Part shown: positions 33,231-41,291 of the stretch, piece by piece | Layout: each line of letters starts with the position of its first letter | How positions within the stretch are numbered: position 1 is the stretch's first letter | NCBI GenBank assembly: GCA_963693365.1 | Contig: CAVNZM010000029.1 | Span: 1 to 52,067 of the forward strand | Reading direction: 5' to 3' | Source of the DNA: Amoebidium appalachense | Taxonomy: Eukaryota; Ichthyosporea | DNA: 52,067 nucleotides | Program-made: the position numbers and the translations under genes | Notes under the pieces: model-generated | Told to the model about the DNA's origin: nothing | Database searches by the model: none | What the model saw: the letters and a program-made list of their open reading frames with translations, nothing else

Positions 33231-34750
33231 TCACTCCACGGCAGCAAAAAGCAGCAACAACGCAACCACGACCACGACACCCCAAAACGCCCCAGGATTG
33301 GCCCGTGCCCAGGCCCCAAGGCCGCTTCGGACGTCCTTCGGGGGGGCGGAGGTCTGGGCGGTCCCACCCGCGCCCGTGCCAGCCCCCGCACTTCCGCCCG
33401 CGCCCGTGCCAGCCCCCGCGCCCCCGCCCGCGGCACCGCCCGCGGCTCCGGGTGACGGCACCCCGGGCACGGTGGAGTTGGAGCCTGGGGCGGGCAGCGG
33501 GGTGACGGTGGCTGCCCCGGACGGGTTGGAGTCGCTGGTCTTGATCGCGGTCTTGCCGGCCTCGTCCTTTCCGATCTGCATCAGGCACTGCTGGACCTGC
33601 GTGGCCGCGATGCGCGAGTCAGAGTTGTCGGATACCTCCATTGCCTGGTTGCACACCTGCACGTTGAGGTTGGTGCACGTCTCGCTCTCCATCTCACCGG
33701 TCTTGTACCCGCTGATCTTGCACAAGGAGTTGTGGCATTGGACCGTCCATCCGTACTTCTTGAGCGTTTCTATATCCACACCGGCCGGCATGGGCCAAAA
33801 GCACGCGCATGTCTTGTCGTCCAGCGCGGACTCCTTCTTGCAGAAAAACTGCGCGTACGCGTTCACGGCGTTCTCCTGGGTCTGTCCGTACCTGTAACCC
33901 TTACCGAACTTCTCCTGGTCGTGGATGTCCATGTCCTTCTCGTCCTTGTTGCGCGAGAAGTTGAGGATGTCGCGCAACCGGATCGGCCGCACCGTGTCCC
34001 ATTCCTGCGGGCGCTTGTAGTCGAACATGAACAGCAGGTACCGGTTATGCAGCCGCAGCAGGTCGATGTAGCGCAGGTGGTGGTCGTTGCCGGACGACAC
34101 GCTTCCCTTGTATACGACCCGCCCCCCCGCTGCTCCAGCGTCACCAGGTGGCGGTGCGGCGCACGGATCCAATAGTCAGCCGACCAATACTTCTGGTAGT
34201 CCGCCCACTGGCGGTCCATCTTCTCGTTCGCCCAGCCCGGTGCGCACAGCTTGCTGCCCGGGTTGTACGTTGTAAAAGCGGGCTGGTTGCTGACGGCCAC
34301 GTAGTCGCTTGGACAGTTGAGCACCTTAAGCCGCGAACCGCCCTGGCGCGACTTCTGCGCGCATCCCACGGCCTGTGCGTCCTCCTGTAGGTCGCCGTTG
34401 GACGGTACGTAGCAGAAGCGCGGGTCGTCGTAGATCAGGCACACCTGGTCGTCGTCCCGTACCGGGAATCCAGGCTCCCCGTGTGCCCGCATGCAGTCAC
34501 TAGGGTACTCCGCAAGCGAGCACGATGCCCAGGCAATAAAGGACACAGGCTTGTATTTGGGAAACGACGGATGGGGCAGCGGGAACTGCACACGAAGCCC
34601 TGGCATCTGCTTGGAGTGGTGGGCCCCCTGGTTCTCGAACTGCCACTCCCACTGGTGTCTCTTGTACTCGGCCCATTGTACGAACTTCCAGGGGTAGTCC
34701 GGGTTCTCCTGCAGCCGCTCGATGTCGTCCTTGGTCCACTCGATACTCAT
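33231..34750 (-). CDS. poxvirus A16/G9/J5-like Cys-rich membrane protein (frame broken)
   Basis: The start is the ATG at 34750. The N-terminal half is rich in Trp, Tyr and Cys. The frame breaks at a seven-base C run (34122-34128) and continues in the neighbouring frame to the stop at 33231. That second part has a Cys cluster (CACFWP, QCHNSLCK, CTNLNVQVCNQ) resembling the ectodomain signature shared by the poxvirus A16/G9/J5 entry-fusion proteins and their relatives in other large DNA viruses. A Gly/Ala/Pro-rich stalk and a single C-terminal membrane helix (FWGVVVVVALLLLFAA) follow. The likely role is membrane fusion during entry, by family analogy. The start overlaps the aquaporin stop by 4 bp (ATGA). 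Confidence 0.65.
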
Positions 34751-35481
34751 GTGTTACCTACCGGGTTTATATTTGCGCGCGCGGCCTGTAGCGCCAACAT
34801 CCCCGTGCCAACCAGTCCACCCGCCAGCCCACCCGCGAGTGGGCCCACCACGAAGACCCACAGGTGTGCACCCTCCTCGGCCCCGACCGCAGCCGCTATG
34901 CTGCGCGCAGGGTTGATGGAGCACCCGGTGAACGGGATCAGCAACATGTGCATGAGAAACACCACGGCCCCGATGGCGAGCGGCGCCACCACCGGCGCGA
35001 TGTCCACCAGCTCGGGGTGCTTGCACACCATGGTCACCGTAAGCACCAGTACGGCGGTCGCGAGCAGCTCAAGCGCAACGGCCTCTGCCTCGGTTCCCGC
35101 GTACACGCCGTTGACCCCGAACCCCCCGTGGTAGGCGGACGGGACCACCGCCCTGAGCAGTCCGACACCCACGATGCCGCCCACCACCTGGGCGGGCACG
35201 TACAGCGCCAGCAGCGTGGGGTGCAACCAGCCGCCCGCGACGAGGCCCAGCGTCACGGCCGGGTTGAGATGACCCCCCGACACGGGCGCACACACGGCTA
35301 CCATCGCTCCCACCACGCCGCCGAAGCCCGCAGCCACGGCCAGTAGGTCGGCGGCGCCCGTTGCGCCGTGGGTCGCCACGCCCGTGGCCATGGCGATCCC
35401 GATGGCCGTGAAGGTCAGCACCGCCGTGCCGAGCATCTCCGCAAGGAAGGTCGCGCCGTGTCGGATCACGAAGGGCAGCAT
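34747..35481 (-). CDS. aquaporin / MIP-family channel
   Basis: The 244-residue protein begins at an ATG at 35481. It has the full major-intrinsic-protein layout: about six membrane helices and two half-helices carrying the NPA boxes, GGHLNPAVTLG near residue 75 and GCSINPARSI near residue 190. The arginine after the second NPA, part of the selectivity filter, is present. The first helix carries the usual glutamate (FLAEMLGTAVLTF). It would conduct water or small solutes across a membrane of the infected cell or virion. Viral aquaporins are rare; algal-virus examples are known. Its stop overlaps the start of the fusion-protein-like gene. Confidence 0.95.
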   Translation of the reverse strand: MLPFVIRHGATFLAEMLGTAVLTFTAIGIAMATGVATHGATGAADLLAVAAGFGGVVGAMVAVCAPVSGGHLNPAVTLGLVAGGWLHPTLLALYVPAQVVGGIVGVGLLRAVVPSAYHGGFGVNGVYAGTEAEAVALELLATAVLVLTVTMVCKHPELVDIAPVVAPLAIGAVVFLMHMLLIPFTGCSINPARSIAAAVGAEEGAHLWVFVVGPLAGGLAGGLVGTGMLALQAARANINPVGNT

Positions 35482-35542
35482 TGAGTGCGGCGGAGATTTT
35501 TATTTATGGGGGGGTTGTCGCGCGCGTACTACAGATATGCTT

Positions 35543-36370
35543 TTATTGATCCGTGGCGTGGCGTTTTGATACGGGGGCGCGTTCGACGAGCATCGCGAGG
35601 CTCGTGTGCGGCGGGAACAGGTGGATGATCTCGGTGGCGGTCTCGCTGGCACTGTAGGGCTCGCGCAGCAGCACCACGGCGTCGTGGCCCCTGGCCCGCG
35701 CGGCGTCGATCAGGTCGAAGTCGTAGTAGTCGAAATAGGCCGTGCCGACCACGGCGCTGTAGTGCCCGCCGCGCCGCATGAGCTCCGTCAGGCGGTCCAC
35801 CTCGGCCATGAAGGCGCGGCGGTTCTGCGTCTTGGCAAGCACCTGCGAGAAAAGGTACCTGTCCCCGGGGTGTGCGGAGCCCGACTTGAGCCGGCGCCTG
35901 AAGTCCCAGCCGAGCAGAAGCAGCGCGTGCAGCTTGGTCGTGGCCACCAGGGCATTCTCTAGCTTGAGGTAGAGCGCGGTCGTGGCTGGGGCTGCGTAGT
36001 AGAACGTGTATGTCGGTGCGCGAGGGTGGGGGCGGGCGTCCGCCGCGCGGCCGAACCGCATGACCTCGACGTAGCCGCCGTCGAACGACTCGAGGCGCGG
36101 GAACGGCCGTGCCGTGCATGCGTTGCGCGGCTCGCGGTAGAGCTTGTCCCTGTTGCACGCCGCGGGCTTCCTGCGCAGAAAGAAGTAGGCGTTGCGGGCG
36201 CGCAAGTCGAACGGGCACGCGTCGGTCTTGTGCACGAGCTTTGCGTAGCGCGGGTTGCAGGGCGCCGACCGCAGCGCCGCGTAGTCGAACAGCCTCTTGG
36301 AACGCCCCTTTCGGAACAGGTGCGCGTATTGGTCAATCGGTGCGCGGGGGTGCGGGGGCTTCTCGCTCAT
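35543..36370 (-). CDS. hypothetical protein (275 aa)
   Basis: The true start is the ATG at 36370; the longer open frame upstream overlaps two other genes and is a shadow. The protein is basic and Arg/Ala-rich with aromatic motifs (TYTFYYAAPATTALYLKLE, LHALLLLGWDFRRRLKSG, YFDYYDFDLIDAARARGHD). No catalytic motif or membrane helix is certain. Its start overlaps the stop of the upstream gene by 4 bp (ATGA), suggesting coordinated translation. Function unknown. Confidence 0.7.
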   Translation of the reverse strand: MSEKPPHPRAPIDQYAHLFRKGRSKRLFDYAALRSAPCNPRYAKLVHKTDACPFDLRARNAYFFLRRKPAACNRDKLYREPRNACTARPFPRLESFDGGYVEVMRFGRAADARPHPRAPTYTFYYAAPATTALYLKLENALVATTKLHALLLLGWDFRRRLKSGSAHPGDRYLFSQVLAKTQNRRAFMAEVDRLTELMRRGGHYSAVVGTAYFDYYDFDLIDAARARGHDAVVLLREPYSASETATEIIHLFPPHTSLAMLVERAPVSKRHATDQ

Positions 36371-36624
36371 TGTGGTTGGGTGGACCTTTTTTCGGGATCC
36401 GGGGCATGCGTGGCCGCTTTGGCGCTGCGCGACTTGAAGATCTCCTCGTACATGCGCTCCATGGCGGGGCGCGGAGTCTCCTCGGTCACGTCGCGGCCGT
36501 TCAGCTGCAGGTACGTCACGAGCTGCGCGGTCGACAGGTGGTCCGAGAGGCCCGCGCTTGGTCGTTTGTGTCGGGGGTGCCTGGCTGGTAACCGTTGGGG
36601 CTTCTGGCTCTTCTGCTTCGGCAT
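36367..36624 (-). CDS. small basic protein (85 aa)
   Basis: The ATG at 36624 opens an 85-residue frame with a basic N-terminus (MPKQKSQKPQRLPARHPRHK) and a helical middle (LSTAQLVTYLQLNGRDVTEE, MERMYEEIFKSRSAKAA). The middle could be a small helical domain such as a UBA- or SAP-like fold, but I cannot assign it. The stop overlaps the next start by 4 bp. It is probably cotranscribed with both neighbours. Confidence 0.6.
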   Translation of the reverse strand: MPKQKSQKPQRLPARHPRHKRPSAGLSDHLSTAQLVTYLQLNGRDVTEETPRPAMERMYEEIFKSRSAKAATHAPDPEKRSTQPQ

Positions 36625-36645
36625 CTAGGGGGGGGCACACATTTC

Positions 36646-37029
36646 TCATTCCAGCACGCGCTTGGGCTGCGTGAGCACCAGGGCCTCGCGCGGGCCGCCG
36701 GCGGTCTTGCCGCCCTTGACGTACCAGCCGTCGACCTTGTACGCGTCGCAGATCTTCTGGGCGCGCAGCTGCTGCGCGGGCGTCAGGCGCGGGCGCCGCG
36801 CGAGGGCAACGAGGAACAGCTTCTCCGGGGTTGGCTGGCCCAGGTCGGGCAGCAGCAGCACCAGGTCGGTCTTCACCGTGTACTGCACGGCGTGCACGCG
36901 GCGGCGGCCCAGGTGGCGGCCGTTGCTCAGTATGCGCGCGCCCTTCTTGACGGCAAGCGTCACGTGGCCGTCGTGGTGGCGCGCGTTGCACATCTTGCGG
37001 TCGAGACACAATCCGCTTGCGGCAGCCAT
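36646..37029 (-). CDS. hypothetical basic protein (127 aa)
   Basis: The ATG at 37029 begins a basic 127-residue protein. It has an HHDGHVTLAVKKGARIL start and a strand-rich middle (YTVKTDLVLLLPDLG, EKLFLVALARRPRLTPAQQL), ending in DGWYVKGGKTAGGPREALVL. There is no membrane segment. It lies 21 bp upstream of the 36367-36624 gene and 17 bp downstream of the small membrane ORF at 37047-37205. Tight spacing suggests a cluster of cotranscribed genes. Function unknown. Confidence 0.65.
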   Translation of the reverse strand: MAAASGLCLDRKMCNARHHDGHVTLAVKKGARILSNGRHLGRRRVHAVQYTVKTDLVLLLPDLGQPTPEKLFLVALARRPRLTPAQQLRAQKICDAYKVDGWYVKGGKTAGGPREALVLTQPKRVLE

Positions 37030-37046
37030 CTAGGTGTGCGTGCGAT

Positions 37047-37205
37047 TTAAGCGTACAGATGGTTCAGGTCGTTGAGAATGTGCATGACCGAGGCGACCAG
37101 CACGAGCGCGGCGGCCAGCAGGCGCACGTAGCGCAGCTTCCATTCGAAGTTCCATGCCTCGGGGAGAATGCGGAGGCCGGCAAGTTCCATTGCGGTGGGG
37201 GACAT
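37047..37205 (-). CDS. tiny single-pass membrane protein (52 aa)
   Basis: A 52-residue ORF starts at the ATG at 37205 and ends at 37047. The C-terminal half is a membrane helix (YVRLLAAALVLVASVMHIL) followed by a short NDLNHLYA tail. The N-terminus is soluble with two tryptophans. It is likely a small membrane protein; many large DNA viruses have such minor envelope proteins. It is head of a tight run of minus-strand genes. Confidence 0.6.
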   Translation of the reverse strand: MSPTAMELAGLRILPEAWNFEWKLRYVRLLAAALVLVASVMHILNDLNHLYA

Positions 37206-37239
37206 AAGAGCTGGGGGGCAGTGTCACAGCGAGTGAAAG

Positions 37240-37407
37240 GACGAGCTCGCCATCAACGAGGATCTGAGCGGGGCACGCGTGCAGGCGCTGCTGTTCAACT
37301 ACAACGCAGACAGGAACGGCAGGGTTGCAATAGTGGAGCATCTGCGGACACACCAATACGTGATCGAGGGCACCGACTTCCGCTTTGAACTTGAAGTGAC
37401 CGGGTAA
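37240..37407 (+). pseudogene. fragment of a paralogue of the 37615-37899 gene
   Basis: The first 42 bp (37240-37281) are identical to 37735-37776 in the gene downstream. The frame then diverges but stays open, with a plausible protein end (DFRFELEVTG) and a TAA at 37405. No ATG opens it. It looks like the 3' half of a second copy of that gene whose 5' half has been lost. Confidence 0.7.
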
Positions 37408-37429
37408 GACTCCAGTTCAAAGTTACATT

Positions 37430-37605
37430 TTTAACGATTGGCTGTAATTTGCAACCCAAGCCAAGCAAAATCGTGATTGGTCGAGCGAGCTCGCGCGCAA
37501 GGTGTTCCACGACGCCGCCGTGCTTCTGTGGCGCAACCTAATTCGTGAGCTGCACGAAGTGCTACGCCGATCAACCCGGCTGGCCCAAAGTATAAAAGGC
37601 GTGCG
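37430..37605 (+). promoter_or_regulatory. CCAAT/TATA promoter of 37615-37899 containing a foreign 53-bp gene piece
   Basis: ATTGG occurs at about 37436 and 37476. A TATAAAAGG box lies at 37591-37599, 15-24 bp before the first ATG and 33-42 bp before the second. The 37485-37537 piece of MSV199-gene sequence sits between. Confidence 0.7.
37485..37537 (+). repeat. 53-bp exact copy of part of the MSV199 gene
   Basis: Identical to 38431-38483, which encodes ELARKVFHDAAVLLWRN. Here it is out of gene context, between the promoter motifs of 37615-37899. Confidence 0.9.
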
Positions 37606-37614
37606 CGGCAACGG

Positions 37615-37899
37615 ATGCCTCAGTCCACACAAATGGCCATTCCTACTCCTCCTACCGACTTGGCCGCCACCCTCGGCCCCAAGACTGCGCTGCTGGGCGC
37701 GTTCGCCAAGTTCTGGGACCTGGACAGCGACATCGACGAGCTCGCCATCAACGAGGATCTGAGCGGGGCACGCGTGGGCGCATTGCTCTACAACATGAAA
37801 GACGAGAAAGATGCAAGGAAAAGGATTCTTCGTTCTCTCCGCAGGACAACGTACTTGGGTGATGGCATCGACTACCAGACCGCGGGAACAAAGAGGTGA
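37615..37899 (+). CDS. small hypothetical protein (94 aa)
   Basis: Two ATGs are possible: 37615 and 37633. A TATA box at 37591 is close to the first, which favours the second, MAIPTPPTDLAATLG. The protein is helical (KTALLGAFAKFWDLDSDIDE, LYNMKDEKDARKRILRSLRR). The DELAINEDLSGARV block is shared with the fragment at 37240. No family recognised. A TATA plus CCAAT promoter of the recurring type lies upstream. Confidence 0.7.
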   Translation: MPQSTQMAIPTPPTDLAATLGPKTALLGAFAKFWDLDSDIDELAINEDLSGARVGALLYNMKDEKDARKRILRSLRRTTYLGDGIDYQTAGTKR

Positions 37900-37965
37900 C
37901 TCACCAAACTTTTAGAGACCTTGTATGATTTTAAGAGTTGTTGCGTTTAAACCACGCCTGTCAGC

Positions 37966-38030
37966 CAATTAGAAATAGGGACCCGTGGGTCCCAAAAAGG
38001 TGATTGGCGGAGAGGGGGTGTATAACCACA
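37966..38030 (+). promoter_or_regulatory. CCAAT/TATA promoter of the MSV199 gene
   Basis: GATTGGCGG at about 38002 is followed by GTATAACC at 38020-38027. A palindromic GGGACCCGTGGGTCCC lies at 37979-37994. The first in-frame ATG is 80 bp downstream. Confidence 0.6.
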
Positions 38031-38108
38031 TGTCTCTAATCGAAATGTGCTAAACACCGACACCCCGACAGGGCCTCTGTTCGTGGTCCTGCCGTGGAAG
38101 AGGTGTTC

Positions 38109-38795
38109 ATGAACGTCAGGGCCTTCAAGCTGTTGGTCATGATGATCGAGACACCTATAGGCCAGGCCGTACGCAACTACTACCTGAACGTCGAACAGGC
38201 CTTCAAGATTCTGTACCGCGAGAACCGGGTGCAGGCCCAGGCCGCGCTTGTCGAGGTCACCGAGCGTGCCGCCCAGCTCGAGACCTGGTACACCGAAACC
38301 GCCGAGCTGCTGGACACAGCCAACGAGCGCCTGGAGATGTACGAGTGCGACACCGACCATCCCCAGCGCATCGTGTCCCTGCCACCCGGAACGTCCCCGA
38401 ACACGCACTGTCTGGACACGGACTACGGCCGCGAGCTCGCGCGCAAGGTGTTCCACGACGCCGCCGTGCTTCTGTGGCGCAACCACCAGGACTTCGAGCA
38501 CCGCTTCGATCCGGCCTACTGGAACAGTCTCGTCACCTGGCACCTGACCGTGGACCCCGCACAGTCCGTGTACCGCTCTCACATCAACGTGTACACGGCA
38601 CTGTGCAAGGCCGCCTACACGCTGCACGGCGTGCCCAAGGTGACCAACCTCACCTACAACCAGCTCTACGACGTGCTGCGCCGCCTGGCCCGTGTGCTCG
38701 GTAGCTGCCTGGTGCAACAGGCCGAGCTCGAGATGGTCTTCGGCGACCAGCTCGACAGGCACACACAGACCACATTGGACACGTTTATGGCTTGA
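38109..38795 (+). CDS. MSV199 / KilA-N-associated domain protein
   Basis: The first in-frame ATG is 38109 (228 residues); the frame is open without ATG for at least 25 codons upstream. The N-terminus MNVRAFKLLVMMIETPIGQA continues VRNYYLNVEQ. This matches the MSV199 domain (F-K-x-L-x-M then vR-x-Y-Y-x-x-E) seen in entomopoxvirus and iridovirus BRO/KilA-type proteins. A coiled coil follows (RVQAQAALVEVTERAAQLE), then a C-terminal domain with ARKVFHDAAVLLWRNHQDFE. The domain is usually preceded by more sequence, so the gene may be N-terminally truncated or use a non-AUG start. The likely role is DNA binding. Confidence 0.75.
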   Translation: MNVRAFKLLVMMIETPIGQAVRNYYLNVEQAFKILYRENRVQAQAALVEVTERAAQLETWYTETAELLDTANERLEMYECDTDHPQRIVSLPPGTSPNTHCLDTDYGRELARKVFHDAAVLLWRNHQDFEHRFDPAYWNSLVTWHLTVDPAQSVYRSHINVYTALCKAAYTLHGVPKVTNLTYNQLYDVLRRLARVLGSCLVQQAELEMVFGDQLDRHTQTTLDTFMA

Positions 38796-38844
38796 TTTTC
38801 ATGTGTCTGGGACTCAGAAAATGGTCAGTATCGTTTGTCATAAG

Positions 38845-39687
38845 CTACAACCCGCCCGCCTCCAGGGCGGCGGCGATGGACACCGCGGTCCCAATAAACA
38901 CCTCCCTACCAAACAGTCTGTACGTACGCCGTGTCACTATCCCTACCACGCACCCTCTCAGGTCCACCAGCGGCCCGCCCGAGTTGCCGCGGTCCACAGC
39001 GCCGCTGAACACCAGGTGCTCGCGCACATCCCCGCGCCGCTGCGGCTCACGGTCGACCACCAGCAGCTTGCCGACCGTGAACTGCACGCCCTCGTGTCCC
39101 GCGGGGAGCCCGATGGCCACCACGGTCATGTCCGGGTCCGTGGGAGTCGCGTAGTAGCGGCACAGTCGGTCGTCGGCCGCCGCATGGGCGTAGGGCGCGT
39201 GGAGCACCGTGAAGTCGTACCGGCCGCTCGTGTACCGCACCGTCGCGTTCGCCACCGTGCCGTCCGCAAACTCCACCGCAAGGGCCCACGGGTGCCGCGT
39301 GGGCGGGCCGTGGCTGCAGGTGAGCACGAACACCCCGCGGCCGCTGCCGTCCGGCACGTACACGCCCGAGGTCCACCCGGACGGCGTGGACGAGTGCGCC
39401 ACGCGCACAATGTGGTTGCGCGCCACGTGTGCAACCGGGGGATATCTGTCGACGTGTGCGATGCCCTCGTACCGGAACACAAGGTCCTCCCCACCGGTCG
39501 CTCCCCAATAGCGCCTCAGCAGCCTCCCCGGAGGGACTTCGATCTGCCCGGAGGCCGGCTGGGGCACGACGTGCTCAAACACCGGGGCCCACGCCGTGCG
39601 TGCTTGTGCCTCGCCGGCATCCAGGGCAAGTGTGTTGGCAACTGCACCGACAGCCAACAGACTTAATGCCCGAACGATGCGCATCAT
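38845..39687 (-). CDS. secreted trypsin-like serine protease
   Basis: ATGs at 39687 and 39684 follow a GTG-opened frame. A signal peptide is clear (IVRALSLLAVGAVANTLALD). The mature domain carries a chymotrypsin/HtrA-type triad: His in VLTCSHGPP, Asp in GRYDFTVLH, and Ser in DRGNSGGPLVDLRG. The following GCVVGIVTRRTYR is the usual strand after the active-site serine. At about 280 residues it is a single-domain protease without a visible PDZ domain. It probably acts in the secretory pathway, outside the cell or in the virion envelope. A TATATA box and CCAAT motif lie upstream. Confidence 0.88.
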   Translation of the reverse strand: MMRIVRALSLLAVGAVANTLALDAGEAQARTAWAPVFEHVVPQPASGQIEVPPGRLLRRYWGATGGEDLVFRYEGIAHVDRYPPVAHVARNHIVRVAHSSTPSGWTSGVYVPDGSGRGVFVLTCSHGPPTRHPWALAVEFADGTVANATVRYTSGRYDFTVLHAPYAHAAADDRLCRYYATPTDPDMTVVAIGLPAGHEGVQFTVGKLLVVDREPQRRGDVREHLVFSGAVDRGNSGGPLVDLRGCVVGIVTRRTYRLFGREVFIGTAVSIAAALEAGGL

Positions 39688-39724
39688 GACGACGCTGATA
39701 TGCACATGTGAAGGTCGAGATGGT

Positions 39725-39830
39725 TTGGGCGTGACTATATAGATTGCAGCGCGTACGCGATGGGTGGGTGGCTTTCATTGGATGTGGTTAGACTAGTCGA
39801 CCAATCACACCCCCCCGCCCACGACTCGAC
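39725..39830 (-). promoter_or_regulatory. TATA/CCAAT promoter of the protease gene
   Basis: Minus-strand CTATATAG lies about 50 bp upstream of the ATG (plus 39734-39741), and GATTGG about 110 bp upstream (plus CCAATC at about 39802). Another ATTGG near 39777 has the opposite orientation. Confidence 0.6.
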
Positions 39831-39885
39831 CCGAATCGACAATCCGAACCGCCGAACACCCCGACCCGACCCGACAGTCGGATGC

Positions 39886-40953
39886 TCAGAGCGTGTCGTC
39901 CTTGTCGGTCTTTGTGTTGAGCACGTCCACAAGCCGCCGCTTGCGCGCGAGCATGCGCCGCCGCGTCTCGTCGTCCACGTACGCCTCGTCGTCCGACGTG
40001 TCCACGTCCTCCCCGCACGCGCGGCGGGACTCCTTCTCGGTCACGTACGCGCCGTACAGGTTGGTCAGCACGCGGTCGCCCTTGTTGACGGGATGCGGCA
40101 GGCCGGCCACCAGGTCCGGGAGGCGCGGCGTGCACTTCTGCACGCGCACGCGCACGTACTGCACGCGCAGCATCTCGTAGCGCGCAAGCAGTGTCTCGTG
40201 GTCGTCCTTGAGCTTGTTGAACTGGACCTCCTTCTGTTGGAGCGCCGCGATGCGCGCGTTCAGGTTGCGGATGTGCTCGATGTAGCGCTCGCACTCTGGG
40301 TTGGACTTCTTGAACCCCGCGACCTGCTCCTTAAGCAGCTCGTTCTCGCGCTTGGCTGCTTCCAGCTTCGCCTTGTCCTCCGTTGACTTGCTCAGCTCGT
40401 CGTACTTGGCGCGCAGGCCGATAAGCTCCTTGTTGTTGGTCGCTGCCTGTTCGATTGTCTCACGGAACTCGCGCAGCTCGAACATGACCGATCGCGCCGT
40501 GGTGTCGTCCAGGCCGGCCGCCACGAGCATCGTGTGGTCGCCCAGGCCCTGTAAGATACGGACTAGTACCTGTGATATCTTGCGTGCCATGGCGCCCTTG
40601 TCCATGCCGCTCGCCAGCCCCCGTTTAGTGATTCCAGATACATCGACAAGGATTTCGAATTGCCGGAGCGTTGTCTTCTCGACATCTGATGTGTCGGGTA
40701 GATTGGCTTCCAGTTTCAGCGTGGCCGTTGAATGGTCGTCGCTCTCACTATCGCGAATCAGTTCGGATATCTTCGGGGGGAGTTTTTGCATGATGTCTTG
40801 GATCGCGCGGTTGTAGATGCCCATTACGATCTCGGTCCTGCTTGTCACCTTCTGCATCTTCTCCACCAGCTGGTTGATGTCGACTAAGCCATTTTTCCGG
40901 ATGTCCGCAAAGAAGTCCACGAGAGTCCGGTCAACGGTAAACGGCGCCGCCAT
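39886..40953 (-). CDS. coiled-coil protein (355 aa)
   Basis: The start is the ATG at 40953. The N-terminal half is globular and helical (VDFFADIRKNGLVDINQLVE, ARKISQVLVRILQGLGDHTM). From about residue 165 to 275 it is a continuous coiled coil (NKELIGLRAKYDELSKSTED, ENELLKEQVAGFKKSN, NARIAALQQKEVQFNKLKDD). The C-terminus is charged, with VDTSDDEAYVDDETRRRM and a basic KRR cluster. No family recognised. It may be a scaffold or structural protein. Its promoter region overlaps the upstream part of 41023-41250 on the other strand. Confidence 0.8.
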   Translation of the reverse strand: MAAPFTVDRTLVDFFADIRKNGLVDINQLVEKMQKVTSRTEIVMGIYNRAIQDIMQKLPPKISELIRDSESDDHSTATLKLEANLPDTSDVEKTTLRQFEILVDVSGITKRGLASGMDKGAMARKISQVLVRILQGLGDHTMLVAAGLDDTTARSVMFELREFRETIEQAATNNKELIGLRAKYDELSKSTEDKAKLEAAKRENELLKEQVAGFKKSNPECERYIEHIRNLNARIAALQQKEVQFNKLKDDHETLLARYEMLRVQYVRVRVQKCTPRLPDLVAGLPHPVNKGDRVLTNLYGAYVTEKESRRACGEDVDTSDDEAYVDDETRRRMLARKRRLVDVLNTKTDKDDTL

Positions 40954-41022
40954 CAGTTAGCACTTACAAACATAATCACACGGTCCCGTGCGCGCAGCGC
41001 AATTTTGTCGCCTACGTCCCAT

Positions 41023-41250
41023 ATGGGCGTCGGCAATGAGATCGTTGTCTTTGTCCTCTGGATCGTGGCGGTCGCCGCGCTGGCTTCGTTTATACGCTTT
41101 TACAAAGCCATGGAGAGCGAGAAGTGCGTCGAGCCGGTCGTGAAGACCGAGTTCCGCGTCTGGTACAACGCCTCCTTGTACGTGTGTGGCGGAGTTTTCT
41201 TCCTGTATCTGGGCCGTATGGCCTACATTCTGAACCACAACGCCGACTAG
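41023..41250 (+). CDS. small two-segment membrane protein (75 aa)
   Basis: The ATG at 41023 is preferred over the in-frame upstream ATG at 41005. Two membrane helices are visible: EIVVFVLWIVAVAALASFI and ASLYVCGGVFFLYLGRMAYI. The loop between them is charged (KAMESEKCVEPVVKTEF). It has the layout of small poxvirus-type envelope proteins but no recognised homology. The neighbours are a myristoylation-motif protein and the coiled-coil gene. Confidence 0.7.
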   Translation: MGVGNEIVVFVLWIVAVAALASFIRFYKAMESEKCVEPVVKTEFRVWYNASLYVCGGVFFLYLGRMAYILNHNAD

Positions 41251-41291
41251 AAAAGCAGGCGTCTGTTTTGTTCGCGCCATTTATTATTAGC

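Noticed and set aside
36371-37009. Upstream extension of the 35543-36370 ORF
   Set aside because: It overlaps two better genes in other frames and has Arg/Pro/Ala shadow composition; the ATG at 36370 is better.
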